Made by a program: the position numbers and the translations under genes. The notes below the pieces were generated by a model. That model did not search any database. It saw nothing but the letters and a program-made list of their open reading frames with translations, and had not been told where the DNA came from. From an uncultured Candidatus Saccharibacteria bacterium (GTDB taxonomy: Bacteria; Patescibacteriota; Saccharimonadia; Saccharimonadales; Saccharimonadaceae): DNA of 64,000 nt. Below, piece after piece: positions 1-7,137 of the stretch. Each line of letters starts with the position of its first letter. Positions within the stretch are counted from its first letter, which is position 1. The stretch lies in assembly GCA_946408595.1 (NCBI GenBank), contig CAMJSX010000001.1:120356-184355 (forward strand). Direction: 5' to 3'.

Positions 1-402
1 TCTTATACCGATCTTGCGAGTTGGTATTTTAAGCATCGTAAGGAATGCATTCTTCCGGAGTTTAAACTAAACGGTGCTTTAATGCACAGAAAAACTTCGG
101 ATTATGCGGCGGTTAATGGGCGATCAATGGCGCGCGTGATGAAGGGTAGAGATGATTATCGCGATCCAAAGCGTTTTCGCAGCGAGACTGATCGTTTAAC
201 GAGTTTTTATCGTTTAGCAAAACTGATGCTAAAGAGTGTTACCGTGCGCATTCCTGGTTCATCAACTTCTGGTGATGTTTTGGAATTTACGGAGCCATCT
301 AGTGTCGCGATTCAGGCTGAAGGTGAAAGCGAAGTGTTAAAAAATGTTAAGAAAATTGAAATAAAGAAAGGTGAAGTATGTCTGAAGGTAATAGAGAATT
401 AG
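1..402 (+). CDS. Partial CDS, C-terminal part of an unrecognised protein
   Basis: The frame is open from the first base of the window, reading SYTDLASWYFKHRK before the Met at 82 that the ORF track uses. The gene therefore probably starts upstream and about 133 C-terminal residues are visible. The segment is rich in charged residues, with a basic stretch (MKGRDDYRDPKRFRSE) and a short helix-like run (FYRLAKLMLK); the end looks beta-rich. I recognise no family. It overlaps the following kinase gene by 25 bp in another frame, which suggests translational coupling. Presence of a gene is well supported; function is unknown. Confidence 0.6.
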   Translation, partial: SYTDLASWYFKHRKECILPEFKLNGALMHRKTSDYAAVNGRSMARVMKGRDDYRDPKRFRSETDRLTSFYRLAKLMLKSVTVRIPGSSTSGDVLEFTEPSSVAIQAEGESEVLKNVKKIEIKKGEVCLKVIEN

Positions 403-1181
403 AGCAGATTATTAAATACATGAAATCACATTGGCCGTCAGAAGTGAAGCCAGAATGGCAAGTTGGGTTGGCTGAATATCCGGCGATTCTGAAAAAAGTG
501 GTAGATGATTTAACGTTGGCGGCGACTAAGAATCGGCACTTGATACGGATTGCGGGGTTATCTGGCTCAGGGAAGACTACGCAGATTTTGCCGGGCGTTG
601 AAGCTTATTGTGAGAAAAATAATTATTCACCGATTTTGATGGCAGCGCGGCGTTTTGTTGAATATCACCCACACTACCAGGAAATCAAAGAATATTACGG
701 CGACGAAAACGTACGCAAAATGACTGATGAGTTCGCGACGATTATGCTATTCTTAACTCTTTCAGAACTGATTACTGGAGGTTATGACATTGTGCTCGAT
801 GTGACGTTGCTTGATCCTGAAATGGAAGGTATTCTACTTAAGATGGTGAAGGAGAATGAATATAAGTTTTCGCTTCTGATGATTGCGGTTTCGCCTACGG
901 TTACAGAACAGTATTTGTCTGGTCGGGCCTGGCGGCATAGTCGCGAGACGGAACTGGAATTCATTCGGGCAACTTCTAAGGCTCTAGAGTTTTATGCTGA
1001 GAATTCACCGGAGTCTCGGATTATTATTTGGAGCGTTTATGATAAGCCACCAGTTTATGATGGTCCGGTGAAAGATTGTCTGAAGGTTTTTGCTGATTAT
1101 TCTTCACGCGAGGAGTTACCGAAAAAAGATGATGACGAGCGTCGTGATGCAAAAATAAAATATCTTACTACTGCTCTATAA
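378..1181 (+). CDS. Zeta-toxin-like P-loop kinase
   Basis: This 267-residue protein has a Walker A motif near residue 60 (GLSGSGKTT) followed by a helical region and a hydrophobic strand ending in an acidic residue (GGYDIVLDVTLLD), an order seen in zeta-toxin/polynucleotide-kinase-like P-loop proteins. Zeta toxins phosphorylate UDP-N-acetylglucosamine, but many chromosomal relatives have other or unknown substrates. No epsilon-type antitoxin is visible next to it. The ATG at 378 has an AAAGG-type ribosome site in front and lies inside the end of the upstream gene. The kinase fold is well supported; substrate and toxicity are not known from sequence. Confidence 0.65.
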   Translation: MSEGNRELEQIIKYMKSHWPSEVKPEWQVGLAEYPAILKKVVDDLTLAATKNRHLIRIAGLSGSGKTTQILPGVEAYCEKNNYSPILMAARRFVEYHPHYQEIKEYYGDENVRKMTDEFATIMLFLTLSELITGGYDIVLDVTLLDPEMEGILLKMVKENEYKFSLLMIAVSPTVTEQYLSGRAWRHSRETELEFIRATSKALEFYAENSPESRIIIWSVYDKPPVYDGPVKDCLKVFADYSSREELPKKDDDERRDAKIKYLTTAL

Positions 1182-1187
1182 TAATGC

Positions 1188-1193
1188 TATAAT
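1188..1193 (+). promoter_or_regulatory. Extended -10 box for a leaderless gene
   Basis: TGCTATAAT ends 6 nt before the ATG at 1200. A start point 7 nt after the -10 box would coincide with the A of the start codon. No ribosome site lies between. Confidence 0.65.
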
Positions 1194-1199
1194 ATTCCC

Positions 1200-1766
1200 A
1201 TGGACAATGTAAAAATTATCGCCATCGTTGGTATGAGTGGCAGTGGCAAGTCCGTTGCGGTAGATTATCTGACTAAGAAGGGTTATCCTAAGGTATATTT
1301 TGGGGGCATGATCTACAAGGAGATGGAAAAGCGTGGAATTATTCGCACTGAAGATGGTGAATCTGAAAAAATTTTCCGAGAAGAAATCCGAGAAAAGGAA
1401 GGCAAGGACTGGGTCGTGCGTCAAGTCATTGCTGAAACTAAGGACTTGATTGCTGCTGGTCAGAAACGTATTATTCTAGATGGCGTTTATTCATGGACCG
1501 AATACAAGATTTTGAAGCATGAATTTCCTAAAAATCTGACTTTTATTGCTATTGTGGTTGATAAAAAACTCCGCTACGATCGCGTGGCAAAGCGCCCGGG
1601 TCGTGCCTTTGATAGTGCCGCCATTCGTGAACGTGACCGCAGTGAAATTGAAAACCTTGAAAAGGGCGGTCCTATAGTTGCCGCGGATTATTATGTTTTG
1701 AATAATGGTACTATTGCTGATGCTGAGAATCGTGTAGAAGAAATATTGAAGGAGATTGAATTTTGA
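1200..1766 (+). CDS. Nucleotide/dephospho-CoA kinase-like P-loop protein
   Basis: This 188-residue single-domain kinase has Walker A at residues 10-17 (GMSGSGKS), a substrate-side segment YFGGMIYKEMEKRGI, a Walker-B-like strand (KRIILDGVY) and a lid region RPGRAFDSAAIRERDRSEI. The order fits adenylate-kinase/dephospho-CoA-kinase-like NMP kinases, including the UPF0200 type found in archaea. The exact substrate cannot be read; a dephospho-CoA kinase role is only one possibility. The start follows a -10 box by 6 nt (leaderless). The stop overlaps the TTG start of the next gene. Confidence 0.6.
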   Translation: MDNVKIIAIVGMSGSGKSVAVDYLTKKGYPKVYFGGMIYKEMEKRGIIRTEDGESEKIFREEIREKEGKDWVVRQVIAETKDLIAAGQKRIILDGVYSWTEYKILKHEFPKNLTFIAIVVDKKLRYDRVAKRPGRAFDSAAIRERDRSEIENLEKGGPIVAADYYVLNNGTIADAENRVEEILKEIEF

Positions 1767-2200
1767 CAGACATAGCAAAAATATCAAATGTGGCCTACAA
1801 AAAGGGGAACTGGATGCGTTATACGCTTTGGGTTTTGGCGGCAATTTGTATTGGAGCTTTAATACGCACTTTCGTTAGTACGATGAATGGTGAAGTGTCT
1901 GCGGCAGTTCCAGATGGTTATCGTTTTTCAGTGACTGATAATTATACTGAAGGCAGTAAGGTGAGAACTAGGTACTATGTTTACGATGATAAAATTGTGG
2001 TGGAGGATGAGAGTATTGAAAAAGATAAGGTGAATCGCACAGTTTTAATATATGACAATGTGAACACGGTGGGGCTCCAATATGATGAAGAAACAATTCA
2101 GTTATGTGAGCTGGGTGCTTGCCGTGAAAAGCCAAAAATCCTAGCCACAATCAAGAATCTAATATCGCGGAAAATTGGTCGCGAATACATAGGTTTTTAG
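1763..2200 (+). CDS. Small membrane-anchored protein of unknown function
   Basis: The protein has 145 residues. After a short basic N-terminus (NVAYKKGNWMRY) comes one hydrophobic segment (TLWVLAAICIGALIRTFV, about residues 20-37), then a beta-rich soluble part with charged strands (TRYYVYDDKIVVEDESIE) and two cysteines (LCELGAC). It looks like an N-in, C-out single-pass protein. The TTG at 1763 is chosen because AAGGAG lies about 8 nt upstream and the frame overlaps the previous stop; an ATG at 1814 is a weaker alternative. It lies directly before polA and may be co-transcribed. No family recognised. Confidence 0.6.
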   Translation: MTDIAKISNVAYKKGNWMRYTLWVLAAICIGALIRTFVSTMNGEVSAAVPDGYRFSVTDNYTEGSKVRTRYYVYDDKIVVEDESIEKDKVNRTVLIYDNVNTVGLQYDEETIQLCELGACREKPKILATIKNLISRKIGREYIGF

Positions 2201-2201
2201 T

Positions 2202-4622
2202 ATGAAACGTTTAGTAATAATTGACGGTAAATCAGTGTTTTACCGGGGGTACTATGCTATGGGTGCGTTGTCGCTTTTTGATGGTACGCCGACGGGTGGG
2301 GTTTATGGTTTTGCAGCGATTGCTATGGAAATTGTGAAGAAACTTAATCCGACCAAAGTCGTGGTGGCTTGGGATTCAAAAACATCGGTTTCAAAAAGGC
2401 GGGCGATTTATCCTGAATATAAAGCTGGGCGGGTGAAGCCAGGGGAGGATTTTTATACTCAGATTCCATTGCTTGAGGAGTTGATTCATGACTTAGGTTG
2501 GAATTTCGTGGAGATTGATAATTATGAAGCAGATGATATTATTGGGACATTGAGTCGTGAGGCGGATGAAGCTGGTGACTGGGAGACTTATATTATTTCG
2601 TCCGATCTTGATATGCTGCAAATTGTAGATGACAACACGCATATGTGGCGGATTCTGAAAGGGTTTTCGAATATTGAGCAGATTGATGTGTCTGAGTTTG
2701 AAACTAAATATGGTATAAAGAAAGCGCAGTTTTTGGACCTTAAGTCTTTGAAGGGTGATGCTTCTGATAATATCCCTGGAGTTCCTGGGATTGGTGAAAA
2801 AACGGCGGTGAAGCTTTTAAATGATTATGGCACGCTTGATAATATATATAATAATATAGAGCAAATTCCGGGTTCTGTGAGAGGGAAGCTAGAAGCGGGT
2901 AAGGATTCGGCTTATCTTTCACGCAAACTCGCAAAAATTATGTTTGATGCGCCGGTTGATCTTAATGAACTTCCTGAGTTTTCGTTTGACCGCGAAAAGG
3001 TTATCACGGGCCTCAAGAAACTTGAGTTTAATTCGTTGATTCGAAAATTCGTAAAGGAGGGATCCGAAGCAGCGCTCTCTCGGGACGGGTCGCTCGCGCC
3101 CGTCGTTACGGAGCTCGCGCCCTCATCCTCGGTCGTAACCTCCGGAAGCCCTCGAGTAGCGCTATCTTCGGATCCCCTCGAAAACGCCGTTTCATTACCC
3201 GCAGACGCTATTATCGATTTTGATATTAAAGGTTTGATGCACAATGATAAGAAGGTGGCGGGGGAGATTTTGGCGGGGAAGAAGTCGTTTTGGGATTTGA
3301 ATCAGGCGGCGTTTCTTTTGAATCCGCTGGCTAGGGAGAATCCACAGCTAGTAGTGCCGGAAGAAGAGTATCAAAAACAAGCCTTGGAGTTTAGTAAGTA
3401 TCCTCGACTATATAATATATATACTGATTTTGACTTGCCACTGATTCCAGTGCTTTACAAGATGGAAGAAAAGGGGATGCTGATTGACCGCGGGTATTTT
3501 GAAAACTTGCAAAAGGAATACACTGCTGAGGTGCGTCGTCTTGAACAGGAAGTTTATAAGTTGGCAGGCACAGAGTTTAATCTAAATTCGCCGATTCAGC
3601 TTTCGGAGGTTTTGTTTAACACTTTGAATCTTCCGACTAAGGGTGTTAAGAAGACTTCTCGGGGCTATTCTACTGGAGCTAAAGAGCTGGAGAAACTAAA
3701 AGATTCTCACCCGGTGATTCCGAAGATTATTGAGTATCGTGAGGCGGCGAAACTATTGTCGACATATATTATCCCGATGCCGGATTTGGCCGATGATGAC
3801 GGTCGGGTGCATACGACTTTTACTCAGAATGTGACTGCGACTGGACGTTTAAGTTCGAAGGATCCGAATATGCAAAACATTCCGGTGCGTACTGAGGAAG
3901 GGAAGCGAATCCGTACTGGGTTTGTGGCGCCAGAAGGTAAGGTGCTAGTTTCGGCGGATTATTCACAGTTTGAGCTGAGACTTGCGGCGATTTTAAGTGG
4001 AGACCAAAGCTTAATTGATGATTTTAATAATGGGATCGATATTCACACTAAGACGGCGGCGGAGGCTTTTCACGTTCCGTTTGAGCAGGTGACTAAGGAG
4101 CAACGTCGGGCTGCTAAGGTAGTGAACTTTGGAATACTTTATGGTATGAGCGTGAGGGGTTTGTCGGAAGCAGCGAAGATGCCGTTTTATGAGGCGAAAG
4201 AGTTTATCGAGAATTATTTTAGGCTTAGAGCACCGATTAAACAGAAACTAGAGCAGATTTTGAAGCAGGCTAGGGAAGAGGGATTTGTGGAGACTTTTTA
4301 TGGTCGCCGTCGTCCGACTCCTGACGTGAAATCGTCGAACTTTGTAATTCGGCAGGCGGCTGAGCGGGCGGCGATGAATATGCCGATTCAGGGGACGGAA
4401 GCGGATTTGATGAAGCGAGCGATGATTCACGTGGACAAAGCTTTGCCAGAGGGTGCTGAGCTGGTAATGCAGATTCATGACTCGTTGATCGTGGAATGTG
4501 ATGAAGAGCAGGCTGAGAAAGTGGCAGAAATACTGCAGCGCGAGATGGAACATGTTGCGCCAGAACTTGAAGTTAAACTGGCGGTTGAGGTGACGATTGG
4601 TAAGAATTGGGGTGAACTGTAG
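2202..4622 (+). CDS. polA: DNA polymerase I
   Basis: PolA (806 aa) fills gaps and removes RNA primers. The N-terminal 5' nuclease is complete: EADDIIGTLSREA, SSDLDML and KGDASDNIPGVPGIG. The polymerase domain carries motif A (SADYSQFELR), the O-helix region (KVVNFGILYGMS) and motif C (MQIHDSLIVEC). The part between them is much shorter than a full 3'-5' exonuclease domain and lacks clear Exo motifs, so proofreading is probably absent. At the start of this linker (residues about 285-326) lies a GC-rich palindromic insert translated in frame (see 3056-3180). The ATG follows the previous stop by 2 nt. Confidence 0.95.
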   Translation: MKRLVIIDGKSVFYRGYYAMGALSLFDGTPTGGVYGFAAIAMEIVKKLNPTKVVVAWDSKTSVSKRRAIYPEYKAGRVKPGEDFYTQIPLLEELIHDLGWNFVEIDNYEADDIIGTLSREADEAGDWETYIISSDLDMLQIVDDNTHMWRILKGFSNIEQIDVSEFETKYGIKKAQFLDLKSLKGDASDNIPGVPGIGEKTAVKLLNDYGTLDNIYNNIEQIPGSVRGKLEAGKDSAYLSRKLAKIMFDAPVDLNELPEFSFDREKVITGLKKLEFNSLIRKFVKEGSEAALSRDGSLAPVVTELAPSSSVVTSGSPRVALSSDPLENAVSLPADAIIDFDIKGLMHNDKKVAGEILAGKKSFWDLNQAAFLLNPLARENPQLVVPEEEYQKQALEFSKYPRLYNIYTDFDLPLIPVLYKMEEKGMLIDRGYFENLQKEYTAEVRRLEQEVYKLAGTEFNLNSPIQLSEVLFNTLNLPTKGVKKTSRGYSTGAKELEKLKDSHPVIPKIIEYREAAKLLSTYIIPMPDLADDDGRVHTTFTQNVTATGRLSSKDPNMQNIPVRTEEGKRIRTGFVAPEGKVLVSADYSQFELRLAAILSGDQSLIDDFNNGIDIHTKTAAEAFHVPFEQVTKEQRRAAKVVNFGILYGMSVRGLSEAAKMPFYEAKEFIENYFRLRAPIKQKLEQILKQAREEGFVETFYGRRRPTPDVKSSNFVIRQAAERAAMNMPIQGTEADLMKRAMIHVDKALPEGAELVMQIHDSLIVECDEEQAEKVAEILQREMEHVAPELEVKLAVEVTIGKNWGEL
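3056..3180 (+). repeat. GC-rich nested palindromic element inserted in frame in polA
   Basis: The outer arms GGATCCGAAG (3060-3069) and CTTCGGATCC (3166-3175) are perfect inverted repeats. AGCGCT lies inside on each side, then further short stems (GACGGG/CCCGTC; hairpins with TCGTTA or TCGTAA loops). The element is far richer in G+C than the flanking polA sequence and adds a low-complexity Ser/Ala/Val-rich linker without a stop. This matches the style of palindromic elements that insert into coding regions, such as Rickettsia RPEs; kinship is not claimed. Confidence 0.75.
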
Positions 4623-4631
4623 TTTTCCACA
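4623..4631 (+). promoter_or_regulatory. DnaA-box-like 9-mer
   Basis: TTTTCCACA differs from the classical DnaA box TTATCCACA at one base. It lies just after polA and 30 nt before the -35 of the NrdD-like gene. The same 9-mer occurs at 41767-41775 (minus strand) and 58045-58053. Binding by DnaA is an inference. Confidence 0.3.
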
Positions 4632-4660
4632 ATTTTTCCATATTTAGTGTTAAAAAGTTC

Positions 4661-4689
4661 TTGACACCACTACATGTGGTGTTTATAAT
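4661..4689 (+). promoter_or_regulatory. Promoter with a palindromic operator in its spacer
   Basis: TTGACA (4661-4666) and TATAAT (4684-4689) are separated by exactly 17 bp. The inverted repeat ACACCAC-TACAT-GTGGTGT (4664-4682) is perfect over 7 bp per arm and fills the spacer, so a bound repressor would block RNA polymerase. It resembles NrdR boxes in outline (ACAC...GTGT) but is 3 bp longer than the 16-bp consensus. Confidence 0.75.
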
Positions 4690-4743
4690 GGTTTTTAGGT
4701 AATGCTTAATAACAAACATAAGTCTGTGAAAGGACAGAAAATC

Positions 4744-5181
4744 ATGAAGAAAATTATTTACAAAAACCCTAACGACGCCGAGAATTTCGACCTCAAGCGT
4801 TTTGTAAAGTCTTTGAATCGTTATGCCAAAGTTTCTGAAAGTGATGCTAAGAAAGTTTTGGAAGATTTTGAGCAATACGAAACAATGCACGTTTCTTGTC
4901 TGGTTGAGGCCGGCATGAGACTCATTGCTGAGAAGAAGGACGAAAAAGCCGCTAAGGAATATTTTGAGCAATATGCTGAATACTTTGATGAAGGCAAATT
5001 TGAACGTCTTCGCCGTATTACTGGTTATCTAGTTGGTACTTTGGACCGCTGGAATGATGCCAAGAAAGCCGAGGAAAAGGCTCGCGTCAAACATTCCGTG
5101 AACTCTGCAATTGATGACGCTGCTCGCATGGCTGCGCTTGAAACTCAAGCTATGGAGCAAAACATCGCCTACGCCCACTGA
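4744..5181 (+). CDS. Small NrdD-like protein (ATP-cone-like part plus glycyl-radical-like tail)
   Basis: From the ATG at 4744 the product has 145 residues; this start has AAAGGAC upstream at good spacing, while the track's ATG at 4702 lies right after the promoter and lacks one. The first ~85 residues (NPNDAENFDLKRFVKSLNRY...VSESDAKKVLEDFE) recall an ATP-cone. The following RRITGYLVGTLDRWNDAKKAEE...RVKH resembles the C-terminal glycyl-radical segment of anaerobic ribonucleotide reductase NrdD. The ~500-residue catalytic barrel is absent, so it cannot be a reductase itself. A regulatory or radical-repair role is conceivable but unproven. The family call rests on remembered motifs only. Confidence 0.45.
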   Translation: MKKIIYKNPNDAENFDLKRFVKSLNRYAKVSESDAKKVLEDFEQYETMHVSCLVEAGMRLIAEKKDEKAAKEYFEQYAEYFDEGKFERLRRITGYLVGTLDRWNDAKKAEEKARVKHSVNSAIDDAARMAALETQAMEQNIAYAH

Positions 5182-5186
5182 TATGA

Positions 5187-5192
5187 TATAAT
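5187..5192 (+). promoter_or_regulatory. Extended -10 box for leaderless mutM
   Basis: TGATATAAT ends 6 nt before the mutM ATG at 5199; no ribosome-binding sequence lies between. Confidence 0.65.
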
Positions 5193-5198
5193 AGGCGT

Positions 5199-6050
5199 AT
5201 GCCGGAGTTACCAGAGGTAGAAACAATTAAACGTGGTCTTTGTCAGTTTATCGTGAAGAAGAAACTGATAAGGACCACGATTTTATGTGCCAAATCTTTT
5301 ATTGGTGAGCCGGTAACTGGAGCGGTGAAGGATATTCGTCGGTTTGGGAAAGCCCTCATTATCGACTTAGACAATCAGAAGTCGCTGATGATTCATCTAA
5401 GGATGACGGGGCAGTTAATATATGATGGAGAGGAGCGTTATGCTGCTGGCCATCCGAGTGAGAATTTTACGGCTGAGCTGCCGAATAAACAGACTAGAGT
5501 GATTCTCGAGTTTGATGATGGGGTTTTGTATTTTAATGACCAGAGAAAGTTTGGTTTTATTAAGGTTCTTCCGACTAGTGAGGTAGAGAAGGATGCGTTT
5601 ATTAAGAAATTAGCTCCGGAGCCTTGGACAATTTCTGTCGATGAGCTATATGAGAAGTTGCAACGTCACAAGAATTCGGCGATTAAACCGACTATTCTAG
5701 ACCAGACTATTATCTGTGGGCTGGGGAATATTTATGCTGATGAGGCGCTGTTTGCGAGTAAGATTCATCCTGAGAGAAAATGTGGCACGATTACGCGGGA
5801 GGAAACCGAGCTACTAATTGAAAATGCCAAGGATGTGATGGAAAAATCGATTGCTTCTGGTGGTTCGACCATGGCGACTTATGTGAAAGCCGATGGCACG
5901 AAGGGCGATTATCTTGATTTCTTTGCGCAGGTGTTTCATAAGGAAGGACAGCCTTGCCCACGCTGCGGGACCAAGATTATAAAGATCAAGGTGGCTGGGC
6001 GCGGTACGCATATTTGTCCGCATTGTCAGAAGAAGGAGGGTGAGAAATGA
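5199..6050 (+). CDS. mutM: Formamidopyrimidine-DNA glycosylase
   Basis: Fpg/MutM (283 aa) excises 8-oxoguanine and formamidopyrimidines and cleaves the abasic site. The start MPELPEVETI carries the catalytic Pro2 and Glu3, LMIHLRMTGQL follows, GLGNIYADEALF is the helix-two-turn-helix region, and the C-terminal zinc finger has four cysteines (CPRCG...CPHCQ). Length is normal for the family. It shares a 4-bp ATGA overlap with holA, so the two are translated together. The start has no Shine-Dalgarno site but a -10 box 6 nt upstream, which implies a leaderless transcript. Confidence 0.96.
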   Translation: MPELPEVETIKRGLCQFIVKKKLIRTTILCAKSFIGEPVTGAVKDIRRFGKALIIDLDNQKSLMIHLRMTGQLIYDGEERYAAGHPSENFTAELPNKQTRVILEFDDGVLYFNDQRKFGFIKVLPTSEVEKDAFIKKLAPEPWTISVDELYEKLQRHKNSAIKPTILDQTIICGLGNIYADEALFASKIHPERKCGTITREETELLIENAKDVMEKSIASGGSTMATYVKADGTKGDYLDFFAQVFHKEGQPCPRCGTKIIKIKVAGRGTHICPHCQKKEGEK

Positions 6051-6652
6051 TTCAGATATTTACCGGTGATGACCGTGTTCGGGCGCAGCAGGAAATTAAA
6101 AAACTGTTGGGTAAGGACTATGAAGTGATTGAGGGGGCCGAGATTAATTTGGCAGACCTTCCGAGTATTTTTTATGGAGCTTCATTGTTTAGCGAGAAAC
6201 GTAAGATTTTGATTCGTGATTTTTCAGCAAATAAGCCAGCTTATGGAGAGCTCTCTAAATATTTGGACACTCCGCATGAGATTATTTTGTTCGAGACTAA
6301 ATTGGATAAACGTAGTGTTGCCTACAAAGAGATAAAGGATAAAATTTCAGTGAGGGAGTTTAGCTTGCCAGAAGACCCGAATTTTAAGCAAGTGTTTAAT
6401 ATTTACCGCACGGCTAAGACTGATGGCCCGCGAGCCATTAAAATGCTAGAAGTGATTAGGCCAAATGAAGATCCAATTAAATTTGCTGGACTTTTAGTTT
6501 CGCAGGTGATTAAAGATTATACGATGAAGCAGGGAAATAAGGAAAAGAAGGTTCTGAAGGCGCTGTCTAAACTTGATCTTAAAATGAAAACCACAAAAAT
6601 CGACCCCTGGTTACTCGTGGAGTCGTTTTTGCTTGAATTATCTACTTTTTAG
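6047..6652 (+). CDS. holA: DNA polymerase III delta subunit-like (clamp loader), short form
   Basis: The sequence has the delta-subunit layout: MIQIFTGDD start, the SIFYGASLFSEKRKILIRDF strand-helix region in place of a nucleotide-binding fold, and a helical region with KFAGLLVSQVIKDY and a C-terminal helical bundle that ends in DPWLLVESFLLEL. HolA opens the sliding clamp within the clamp loader. At 201 residues it is much shorter than the usual ~340, with trimmed linkers and little of the collar domain. It overlaps mutM by 4 bp at the start and converges on rpsT with an 11-bp tail overlap. Confidence 0.75.
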   Translation: MIQIFTGDDRVRAQQEIKKLLGKDYEVIEGAEINLADLPSIFYGASLFSEKRKILIRDFSANKPAYGELSKYLDTPHEIILFETKLDKRSVAYKEIKDKISVREFSLPEDPNFKQVFNIYRTAKTDGPRAIKMLEVIRPNEDPIKFAGLLVSQVIKDYTMKQGNKEKKVLKALSKLDLKMKTTKIDPWLLVESFLLELSTF

Positions 6653-7004
6653 TAGCTGGCTTCTTGGCGGCTGGCTTTTTGGCAGTAGTCTTGGCCTTGG
6701 CAGTCGTCTTAGCGGCCTTTGGAGCAGCTTTTGGAGTGGCAGCTTTGGTGGCGGTCAATTTGACACCAGCCTTTTTGGCGAAAGCGTGAAGTTCGGCTTT
6801 ACGACGAGCAGCAGTGTTTTTCTTGAGTAGGTCTTTCTTTACAGCTTTATCATACTCAGATTGAGCTTTGGCCAAAGTTTTGGCACTTGGTTTGGTTTTG
6901 AAAGCCTTAACTGCAGCTTTAATATCTTTTTTGATTTCTACATTGTGCTCTGTGTGCTTTTCCGCTTGACGAGCAGCCTTCTTGGCAGATTTAATAATCG
7001 GCAT
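6642..7004 (-). CDS. rpsT: 30S ribosomal protein S20 with an Ala/Lys-rich tail
   Basis: Residues 1-85 match S20, a three-helix 16S-binding protein: MPIIKSAKKAARQAEKHTEHN, then KAFKTKPSAKTLAKAQSEYDKAV, KKDLLKKNTAARRKAELHAF. Usual S20 length is 85-90; here about 30 extra residues of Lys/Ala/Thr/Pro (PKAAPKAAKTTAKAK) follow and are probably disordered. An AGGA site precedes the ATG at 7004. Its last codons overlap the end of holA on the other strand, so no terminator hairpin fits between the two genes. Confidence 0.93.
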   Translation of the reverse strand: MPIIKSAKKAARQAEKHTEHNVEIKKDIKAAVKAFKTKPSAKTLAKAQSEYDKAVKKDLLKKNTAARRKAELHAFAKKAGVKLTATKAATPKAAPKAAKTTAKAKTTAKKPAAKKPATKK

Positions 7005-7137
7005 TTTTTTCCTATATAATTAAAAATTAATGACTTTTACACATTATAACTCTTTTCTCTTAAAAAGTAAAGTCCCAGCCAAAAATGACCTTGCTATTTT
7101 TAGAAGCTTATGGTAATCTTGTGTTAGAAAGGTAATA

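Noticed and set aside
5199-6050. UGA recoded as Gly (Gracilibacteria/Absconditabacteria code)
   Set aside because: mutM, miaA, parA and the site-2 protease genes end in TGA at the expected family length, and no conserved Gly is encoded by TGA.
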